64,000 nucleotides of DNA. It comes from Kitasatospora sp. MAP5-34 (GTDB lineage Bacteria > Actinomycetota > Actinomycetes > Streptomycetales > Streptomycetaceae). Positions 57,953 through 64,000 of the stretch are shown one piece after another; within the stretch, counting starts at the first letter, position 1, and each line of letters opens with the position of its first letter. The notes below the pieces were generated by a model that saw nothing but the letters and a program-made list of their open reading frames with translations, had not been told where the DNA came from and did not search any database. Both the position numbers and the translations under genes were made by a program. The DNA is taken from NCBI RefSeq assembly GCF_029894335.1, contig NZ_JARXZC010000009.1, forward strand, positions 1 through 64,000, in the 5' to 3' direction.

Positions 57953-58450
57953 GTGCACTGCCCCTTCTGTCGGCACCCTGACAGCCGCGTTGTGGACAGT
58001 CGTGCCAGTGACGACGGCAGCTCGATCCGCCGCCGCCGCCAGTGCCCTGATTGCGGCCGCCGCTTCACCACGGTGGAGACGGCCACGCTGATGGTCATCA
58101 AGCGCAGCGGTGTCACCGAGCCTTTCTCCCGCGAGAAGGTGATCTCCGGCGTCCGCAAGGCCTGCCAGGGCCGCCCGGTCACCGAGGACGCGCTCGCCAA
58201 GCTCGGCCAGCGGGTCGAGGAGTGCGTGCGGGCCAGCGGCAGTGCCGAGCTCTCCACCCACGACGTGGGGCTGGCCATACTCGGCCCGCTGCGTGACCTG
58301 GACGTCGTCGCCTACCTGCGGTTCGCCTCGGTGTACCGGGCATTCGACGATCTCGAAGCTTTCGAGGCCGCCATCGCGGAACTCCGCGACGAGCGGCCTC
58401 TCCCCGCGGCGGACGGCGCCAAGTTGCCCGTCCCCGCAGCCGCGCCCTGA
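57953..58450 (+). CDS. nrdR: transcriptional repressor NrdR
   Basis: This 165-residue protein has an N-terminal zinc ribbon ([16 protein letters not shown] and [11 protein letters not shown]) and an ATP-cone (about residues 46-136; [24 protein letters not shown]). It senses ATP/dATP and represses ribonucleotide reductase genes. The start is GTG behind AGGGAG. nrdJ follows after 169 nt. The C-terminal tail of about 15 residues is Pro/Ala-rich. Confidence 0.96.
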   Translation: MHCPFCRHPDSRVVDSRASDDGSSIRRRRQCPDCGRRFTTVETATLMVIKRSGVTEPFSREKVISGVRKACQGRPVTEDALAKLGQRVEECVRASGSAELSTHDVGLAILGPLRDLDVVAYLRFASVYRAFDDLEAFEAAIAELRDERPLPAADGAKLPVPAAAP

Positions 58451-58619
58451 CGGGTACGTAACACCGCACCGGCCCGCCAGGGCCCACGCGCGCCCGAAAA
58501 CAGGGCATAAACACCACATACCGTGCGTTATGGCCGACATCTGGGGCCGTACGCACAGCCACCAACGCAGTACCCCGAGCGAAGCAGGGTACTGAGGGGT
58601 TTGCCCAGGAGGAGCAGAA

Positions 58620-61496
58620 GTGACAGACACGACGAGCGGTTCCGCACGCGGGTCGAAGTCCGACAAGACCGCGAAGGGGGCCGGCAAGGCTCCCAAGGGT
58701 GGTCTGCGGATCGAGCGCATCTACACCACTCCTGGCGTCCACCCGTACGACCAGGTCAGCTGGGAGCGGCGCGACGTCGTCATGACCAACTGGCGTGACG
58801 GCTCGATCAACTTCGAGCAGCGCGGTGTCGAGTTCCCCGACTTCTGGTCGGTCAACGCGGTGAACATCGTCACCTCGAAGTACTTCCGTGGCGCGGTCGG
58901 CAGCCCGCAGCGCGAGTGGAGCCTCAAGCAGATCATCGACCGCGTGGTGCTCACCTACCGCGCCGCCGGTGAGAAGAACGGGTACTTCACCACCCCGGAC
59001 GACGCCGAGATCTTCGAGCACGAGCTGACCCACGCCCTCCTCCACCAGGTCTTCAGCTTCAACTCGCCGGTCTGGTTCAACGTCGGCACCAAGCAGCCCC
59101 AGCAGGTCAGCGCCTGCTTCATCCTGGCCGTCGACGACTCCATGGAGTCGATCCTCGACTGGTACAAGGAAGAGGGCATGATCTTCAAGGGCGGCTCCGG
59201 CGCCGGCCTGAACCTCTCCCGGATCCGCTCCTCCAAGGAGCTGCTGAGCTCTGGCGGCAACGCCTCCGGCCCGGTCTCCTTCATGCGCGGCGCCGACGCC
59301 TCGGCCGGCACCATCAAGTCGGGCGGCGCCACCCGCCGCGCCGCCAAGATGGTCGTGCTGGACGTCGACCACCCGGACGTCGAGGCCTTCATCGAGACCA
59401 AGGTGAAGGAGGAGGAGAAGATCCGCGCGCTGCGCGACGCGGGCTTCGACATGGACCTGGGCGGCGACGACATCGCCTCCGTCCAGTACCAGAACGCCAA
59501 CAACTCCGTCCGGGTCTCCGACGAGTTCATGTCGGCGGTCGAGCACGGCACCGAGTTCGGCCTGCGTGCCCGGATGACCGGCGAGGTCATCGAGACCATC
59601 GACGCGAAGCGGCTCTTCCGCAAGATGTCCGAGGCCGCCTGGGCCTGCGCCGACCCGGGCATCCAGTACGACGACACGATCAACCACTGGCACACCTGCC
59701 CGGAGTCCGGCCGCATCAATGCGTCCAACCCCTGCTCCGAGTACATGCACCTGGACAACTCCAGCTGCAACCTCGCCTCGCTCAACCTGATGAAGTTCCT
59801 GCGCGACGACGACTCGTTCGACGCCGAGCGCTTCGCCAAGGTCGTCGAGCTGGTCATCACCGCGATGGACATCTCCATCTGCTTCGCCGACTTCCCGACC
59901 GAGAAGATCGGTGAGACCACCCGCGCCTACCGCCAGCTCGGCATCGGCTACGCCAACCTCGGCGCCCTGCTGATGGCCACCGGCCACGCGTACGACTCCG
60001 ACGGCGGCCGGGCCCTGGCCGGTGCGATCAGCTCGCTGATGACCGGCACCGCCTACCGTCGCGGCGCCGAGCTGGCCGGGGTCGTCGGCCCGTACGACGG
60101 CTACGCCCGCAACGCCGAGCCGCACCAGCGGGTCATGCGGCAGCACGCGGACGCCAACGCCGCCGCCGTCGCGGTGGACGAGCTGGACGCCCCGGTCTGG
60201 GCCGCCGCCACCGAGACCTGGGGCGACGTGCTCCGGCTCGGCGCGCAGCACGGCTTCCGCAACGCCCAGGCCTCGGTGCTCGCCCCGACCGGCACCATCG
60301 GCCTGATGATGGACTGCGACACCACCGGCGTCGAGCCGGACCTCGCGCTGGTCAAGTTCAAGAAGCTCGTCGGCGGCGGCTCGATGCAGATCGTCAACGG
60401 CACCGTGCCGCGCGCCCTGCGCCGCTTCGGCTACCAGCCCGAGCAGGTCGAGGCGATCGTCGCCCACATCGCCGAGCACGGCAACGTGGTCAACGCGCCC
60501 GGCCTGAAGACCGAGCACTACGACGTCTTCGACTGCGCGATGGGCGAGCGTTCGATCTCCGCGATGGGCCACGTGCGGATGATGGCCGCGATCCAGCCCT
60601 GGATCTCCGGTGCCATCTCCAAGACCGTGAACATGCCGGTCTCCGCGACCGTCGAGGAGATCGAGGAGATCTACTTCCAGGCGTGGAAGCTCGGGGTCAA
60701 GGCGCTCGCGATCTACCGTGACAACTGCAAGGTCGGTCAGCCGCTCTCGGCCAAGACCAAGACCCCGGCCGCCGTGGTCGAGGAGAAGGCCGCTCCGGTG
60801 GTCGAGAAGGTCGTCGAGTACCGTCCCGTCCGCAAGCGCCTCCCCAAGGGCCGCCCGGGCATCACCACCTCCTTCACGGTCGGTGGCGCCGAGGGCTACA
60901 TGACGGCCAACTCCTACCCGGACGACGGCCTCGGCGAGGTCTTCCTGAAGATGTCCAAGCAGGGCTCGACCCTCGCGGGCATGATGGACGCCTTCTCGAT
61001 CGCCGTCTCGGTCGGCATGCAGTACGGCGTCCCGCTGGAGACGTACGTCTCGAAGTTCACCAACATGCGCTTCGAGCCGGCCGGTCTGACGGACGACCCG
61101 GACGTGCGGATGGCGCAGTCGATCGTCGACTACATCTTCCGCCGCCTGGCGCTGGACTTCCTGCCCTTCGAGACCCGCTCCGCCCTCGGCATCCACTCCG
61201 TCGAGGAGCGCGAGCGCCACCTCGACACCGGCTCGTACGAGCCGATCGAGGCCGAGGACATGGACACCGAGAGCCTGGCCCAGTCGGCGCCGCTCGCGGC
61301 CAAGCCCGTCGTCCAGCCGGTGCCCGAGAAGCCGAAGCCGGCCCCGGCCCAGGCCCACAACTCCACCGAACTGATGGAGATCCAGCTCGGCCTGAACGCC
61401 GACGCGCCGCTCTGCTTCTCCTGCGGCACCAAGATGCGCCGCGCGGGCAGCTGCTACCTCTGCGAGGGCTGCGGCTCCACCAGCGGCTGCAGCTGA
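58620..61496 (+). CDS. nrdJ: vitamin B12-dependent (class II) ribonucleotide reductase NrdJ
   Basis: This 958-residue enzyme reduces ribonucleotides to deoxyribonucleotides using adenosylcobalamin. Visible are the substrate cysteine SACFILAV near residue 160, the catalytic NPCSE with Cys372, and the C-terminal zinc-binding and redox tail CFSCGTKM and CYLCEGCGSTSGCS. The N-terminal basic stretch (KSDKTAKGAGKAPKGG) and an Ala/Lys/Pro linker before the tail are low complexity. AGGAGGAG precedes the GTG start. It is oxygen-independent and co-regulated with nrdR. Confidence 0.97.
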   Translation: MTDTTSGSARGSKSDKTAKGAGKAPKGGLRIERIYTTPGVHPYDQVSWERRDVVMTNWRDGSINFEQRGVEFPDFWSVNAVNIVTSKYFRGAVGSPQREWSLKQIIDRVVLTYRAAGEKNGYFTTPDDAEIFEHELTHALLHQVFSFNSPVWFNVGTKQPQQVSACFILAVDDSMESILDWYKEEGMIFKGGSGAGLNLSRIRSSKELLSSGGNASGPVSFMRGADASAGTIKSGGATRRAAKMVVLDVDHPDVEAFIETKVKEEEKIRALRDAGFDMDLGGDDIASVQYQNANNSVRVSDEFMSAVEHGTEFGLRARMTGEVIETIDAKRLFRKMSEAAWACADPGIQYDDTINHWHTCPESGRINASNPCSEYMHLDNSSCNLASLNLMKFLRDDDSFDAERFAKVVELVITAMDISICFADFPTEKIGETTRAYRQLGIGYANLGALLMATGHAYDSDGGRALAGAISSLMTGTAYRRGAELAGVVGPYDGYARNAEPHQRVMRQHADANAAAVAVDELDAPVWAAATETWGDVLRLGAQHGFRNAQASVLAPTGTIGLMMDCDTTGVEPDLALVKFKKLVGGGSMQIVNGTVPRALRRFGYQPEQVEAIVAHIAEHGNVVNAPGLKTEHYDVFDCAMGERSISAMGHVRMMAAIQPWISGAISKTVNMPVSATVEEIEEIYFQAWKLGVKALAIYRDNCKVGQPLSAKTKTPAAVVEEKAAPVVEKVVEYRPVRKRLPKGRPGITTSFTVGGAEGYMTANSYPDDGLGEVFLKMSKQGSTLAGMMDAFSIAVSVGMQYGVPLETYVSKFTNMRFEPAGLTDDPDVRMAQSIVDYIFRRLALDFLPFETRSALGIHSVEERERHLDTGSYEPIEAEDMDTESLAQSAPLAAKPVVQPVPEKPKPAPAQAHNSTELMEIQLGLNADAPLCFSCGTKMRRAGSCYLCEGCGSTSGCS

Positions 61497-61562
61497 TTTT
61501 GGGCCAAGTTGCCTCTGATGCGGCACTCGGCCTGACGGCCGGAATCGCGTAGTCCCTGGTCA

Positions 61563-61597
61563 CGAGGGGGATCCGGACTGACTCCGGATCCCCCTCG
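61563..61597 (+). terminator. terminator of nrdJ
   Basis: A perfect stem of 15 bp (cgagggggatccgga and complement) with a ctgac loop lies about 70 nt after the nrdJ stop. Confidence 0.88.
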
Positions 61598-61630
61598 CCG
61601 GCTTTCCCGAACTGGGTGCGCGAGGGCGAA

Positions 61631-61670
61631 TAAGCCTCAACAGAGATGCATCCAATGCAACGGAGGCTTA
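61631..61670. terminator. nested hairpin downstream of the metallo-hydrolase gene
   Basis: The outer arms are taagcctc and gaggctta; an inner tgcat/atgca stem lies within the loop. It is 75 nt beyond the stop of the minus-strand gene and probably terminates it. Confidence 0.5.
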
Positions 61671-61745
61671 GTCGAACCCGGGACCAGAGGCGGGCCGGGG
61701 GAGCTCACGCCTCAGTCGCTCGTCGGACCATGAGATCCCCGTAGC

Positions 61746-62618
61746 TCACCACTGATGAGCCGTGAAATCGACCGACTGCGGCTCAAGTTGACGTGTGTGA
61801 GCGGTCAGTGCACGCAGCTGCGCGGCCATCTCCTCGGGTGCCAGCTGCTTGCGGTCACCGTGCCCCGGCAGCATCCACTCGAAGCGCAGCAGGGGCGCGG
61901 TGCGGGCCAGGGAGGCGGCCAGCTCCTTGATGGAGTACCAGGTGACGTGCTCGGCGACGGCCAGCGCGTCCTTGGTGCGCGACCAGTAGATGCTGTCGCC
62001 GCTGAAGCAGTATCGCTCGTCGGCGACGTAGAGGACGCTGCCTTCGGTGTGGCCCGGGAGCGGGTGCACGATCACGCCGTCGGCGATCTCGGCGGGCTCG
62101 ATTCCGCGCAGCACGCGGTCGGCGTCGGGCGCTGCGGCCAGGTCGCCCGCATGGATCCACAGCCGGGCTCCGAACCGGTCCGCGTAGCGGCGTCCGTGCG
62201 CGGCGTGGTCGCGGTGGGTGAGGAGGACATCGGTCACCTGCCCCAACGCCTCGTATCGGGTGGCGAGTTCGTCGGACCAGCGCGGCGTGTCGACCATCAT
62301 CAGCGTGCCGGACGGCCGCCGGAGAAGGTAGGAGTTGGCGGCGGCGGTGTGCCGGGAGTTGTGGCCGCAGAGCATGACGTTCTCGTCCAGTGCCAGCGGG
62401 AACGGGTCTGCCGCGGCGTCGAGAGAGCGGGAGTGCCGACGGATCGAGCGGGTGTGACAGGCAAATGCGGCGGCGTTCAGCCGGGCGAGATCGGTGGCGT
62501 CACGCGGCTGGCGCACGATCTCGGAACGTCCGCCGACCTCCTCGATCAGTCCGGGCGCGAGCTGTCGCGCCACATCGCAGTTGGTGCATCGGTCGTCCAC
62601 GTACCAGTCATTGCCCAT
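61746..62618 (-). CDS. ferredoxin-like domain fused to a metallo-beta-lactamase-fold hydrolase
   Basis: This protein of about 290 residues starts with a small ferredoxin-like segment (VDDRCTNCDVARQLAPGLIEEV; another Cys in AFACHTRSIR near 53) followed by an MBL domain. Metal ligands are LTHRDHAAHG, PGHTEGS, SGDSIYW and PGHGD. The first His of the usual HxHxDH is absent, as in some MBL subgroups. The third and fourth cluster cysteines are not obvious, so an intact Fe-S cluster is uncertain. The start is placed at MGNDWYVDD because homology begins there. Function is unknown; a redox or glyoxalase-like hydrolase is possible. Confidence 0.75.
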   Translation of the reverse strand: MGNDWYVDDRCTNCDVARQLAPGLIEEVGGRSEIVRQPRDATDLARLNAAAFACHTRSIRRHSRSLDAAADPFPLALDENVMLCGHNSRHTAAANSYLLRRPSGTLMMVDTPRWSDELATRYEALGQVTDVLLTHRDHAAHGRRYADRFGARLWIHAGDLAAAPDADRVLRGIEPAEIADGVIVHPLPGHTEGSVLYVADERYCFSGDSIYWSRTKDALAVAEHVTWYSIKELAASLARTAPLLRFEWMLPGHGDRKQLAPEEMAAQLRALTAHTRQLEPQSVDFTAHQW

Positions 62619-62766
62619 GACGGTGCCCCCGGGGTTTTGGAGTGGGTCGATGACGGGCCCGACGGGCCTCGTACTCCAGAAGTACATCGAGCCGGCGGGA
62701 AAGAGGAAGGGGGTTTGGATCTTGTGGTTCGGCGGGAGTGCTGCTCTGGGACGCCACTGCGCGAGG

Positions 62767-63249
62767 TCAGGAGACCCGGACGTGGTGATCCAGCAAGCGG
62801 GTGAGCAACTGCACGAACTGGTCGCGTTCGGCCGGACTCAGCGGCGCGAGCAGTTCGTCGTGGAGGTCGTCCAGGACCTTGTCGAGGCGGCGTAGGTGAC
62901 GGCGGCCCCGGGTGGAGATCGTGATGATGTTGCGGCGCCGGTCGTCGGGGTCCGGCATCCGCTCGACGAGGTCACGCTCGGCCAGTTCGTTGAGCACACC
63001 GACCATGTCGCTGCGGTAGATGTCGGTGCGTCTGCTCAGCTCGGCTTGGCTGCCCGGCCCGTACTCCTCCAGTGAGGCGAGCGCGGCGTAGTGCCACTTG
63101 CGGGCGTCGGCCTGCGCCAGCCCCTCGGTTATCAGCCGGTCCGACCGTACGGACACCTGAGACAACAGTCGACTCGCCCGTCGACGCAGTCTGTCGGGTG
63201 TCTTGGGCGCGCCGTCGTCGGGCATGTCCGCGGCTTCGGCTCTGATCAT
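62767..63249 (-). CDS. MarR-family transcriptional regulator
   Basis: This 160-residue protein has the MarR winged helix (YAALASLEEYGPGSQAELSRRTDIYRSDM and the DPDDRRRNIITISTRGRRHL wing). It is divergent from the hydrolase gene, and palindromes in the 106-bp gap are probably its operators. TAGGAT ends 7 nt before the ATG and no good Shine-Dalgarno exists, so the mRNA may be leaderless. It is likely to repress itself and the hydrolase gene until a phenolic or oxidising effector binds; the effector is unknown. Confidence 0.9.
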   Translation of the reverse strand: MIRAEAADMPDDGAPKTPDRLRRRASRLLSQVSVRSDRLITEGLAQADARKWHYAALASLEEYGPGSQAELSRRTDIYRSDMVGVLNELAERDLVERMPDPDDRRRNIITISTRGRRHLRRLDKVLDDLHDELLAPLSPAERDQFVQLLTRLLDHHVRVS

Positions 63250-63256
63250 GGTGCCA

Positions 63257-63325
63257 ATCCTACCCGTTGCGTTAGTCCGACTAACGATGTACGTTCTTGC
63301 GCCGAGAACGTTAGTGCAACAAACG
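63257..63325. promoter_or_regulatory. marR / hydrolase operator-promoter region with three palindromes
   Basis: Operator 1 is the perfect CGTTAGT-CCG-ACTAACG at 63270-63286. Operator 2 at 63309-63325 is CGTTAGT-GCA-ACAAACG, with one mismatch and its centre 39 bp away. A third palindrome, ACGTTCT-N7-AGAACGT (63291-63311), links them. The marR -10 TAGGAT (63262-63257, minus strand) places operator 1 over its -35 region. Confidence 0.78.
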
Positions 63326-63355
63326 TTTTTGAGCGAGCTGCGAGGAAGGAAGATC

Positions 63356-64000
63356 TTGCCCACCAAGACACTGCAGATTCCCACCGCGGACGGCCAGGCC
63401 GACGCTTTCGCTATCTTCCCCAACCGTGGCGAACGGTACCCGGGGGTACTGCTGTACGCGGACGCCTTCGGCGTGCGGCCCGTGCTGGAGGAGATGGCCC
63501 GCGAACTGGCCGAGCACGGGTACTACGTGCTCGTCCCCAACCTCTTCTACCGGCACGGCCCGGCGCCGGTGATCGAACTTCCCGAGCACATCGGAGAAGG
63601 GATCCGGCCCGCGGTCTTCGCCCAAGTGATGCCTTTGCTCGAGGCGCACACCACCGAACGTGCCCTTCGCGACGCCGACGCCTACCTCAGGTTCCTCACC
63701 ACCCAGCCCGAGGTCAGCGCCGGGCCGGTCGCCGTGATCGGCTACTGCATGGGCGGCGCCTTGGCGATCCGCACCGCAGCGGCCCACCCCGAGCAGGTGG
63801 CCGCTGTCGCCGGATTCCACCCCAGCCCGTTGGTCACCGAGGCACCCGACAGCCCACACCGCCTCTTCCCCGAGCTCACCGCCCAAGTCCACCTCGGCCT
63901 CGCCGAGGGCGACATGTCGCCCGAGCGCATCAACAGGCTCAACCAGGCCCTGGATGCCGCAGGCGTCGGCTGCAGCGCGGAGATCTACCCCGGCACCCTC
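63356..64000 (+). CDS. dienelactone hydrolase-family protein, truncated by window end
   Basis: The first 215 residues are present and the frame stays open to the window edge. It is an alpha/beta hydrolase with the cysteine nucleophile motif GYCMGGALAIR, preceded by YPGVLLYADAFGVRP and YYVLVPNLFYRHGP, typical of the dienelactone hydrolase family. The start is TTG behind AGGAAGGA (5-nt spacing); no ATG or GTG fits. The family opens lactone rings or cleaves esters. Control by the divergent MarR protein is inferred. About 20-40 residues are probably missing. Confidence 0.88.
   Translation, partial: MPTKTLQIPTADGQADAFAIFPNRGERYPGVLLYADAFGVRPVLEEMARELAEHGYYVLVPNLFYRHGPAPVIELPEHIGEGIRPAVFAQVMPLLEAHTTERALRDADAYLRFLTTQPEVSAGPVAVIGYCMGGALAIRTAAAHPEQVAAVAGFHPSPLVTEAPDSPHRLFPELTAQVHLGLAEGDMSPERINRLNQALDAAGVGCSAEIYPGTL

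Noticed and set aside
58451-58619. Cobalamin riboswitch before the B12-dependent reductase gene
   Set aside because: The gap is too short and shows no B12-box; the known riboswitch controls class I nrd genes, not nrdJ.

Overview
This is a chromosomal core segment of a very G+C-rich actinomycete of the family Streptomycetaceae (Streptomyces or Kitasatospora). The codon use is strongly GC3-biased, GTG and TTG starts are frequent, and from memory the gene order matches the S. coelicolor interval from an rrn operon through osaCAB, ftsK, recA, gluABCD, miaB-miaA, hflX, dinG-lexA and nrdRJ. No tRNA, CRISPR array, prophage or complete insertion sequence is visible.

Layout. Positions 1-130 hold the 3' end of a 5S rRNA gene and its terminator. 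At 0.1-1.6 kb are a PAP2 phosphatase and an acetate-type transporter. At 1.9-10.5 kb lies the osmotic-stress locus osaC / osaA-osaB, in which osaA carries a long HAMP array. At 10.7-18.3 kb are ftsK, a RodZ-like protein, the overlapping run rimO-pgsA-cinA, the ClgR-type regulator and a small membrane protein. At 18.3-28.7 kb are an Lhr-type helicase, a secreted subtilase, DUF3046, recA (with a LexA box), recX and RNase Y. At 28.8-37.7 kb are an FAD monooxygenase, a MITE-like element, gluABCD, its likely two-component regulator and an orphan TAXI binding protein. At 37.8-47.4 kb are miaB, miaA, dapF, an RSH (p)ppGpp enzyme and hflX, with small conserved proteins between them. At 47.5-54.5 kb are a serine-protease lipoprotein and a four-gene NIS siderophore operon of aerobactin-like composition behind a candidate iron box. 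At 54.5-61.6 kb are dinG, lexA, nrdR and nrdJ. At 61.7-64 kb is an accessory-looking block with a ferredoxin/metallo-beta-lactamase protein, a MarR regulator and a divergent, truncated dienelactone hydrolase.

Themes. DNA repair and dNTP supply (recA, recX, lexA, dinG, nrdRJ), translation fidelity and tRNA modification (rimO, miaA, miaB, hflX) and stress signalling (osaCAB, clgR, RSH) share the segment. Many housekeeping genes have a TANNNT hexamer 6-9 nt before the start codon and no Shine-Dalgarno sequence, which suggests leaderless mRNAs. Several gene junctions carry long palindromes built on the core GGGGCGCGGGG.

The strongest leads are the siderophore operon with its C-rich leader, the shared hairpin family, the 163-bp MITE-like element, the interlocked operators between marR and the hydrolase, the perfect 15-bp inverted repeat before the RSH gene, and the lineage changes in catalytic motifs of the RSH and LigB-like proteins. 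Names and functions come from motifs and remembered synteny; no database search was possible.
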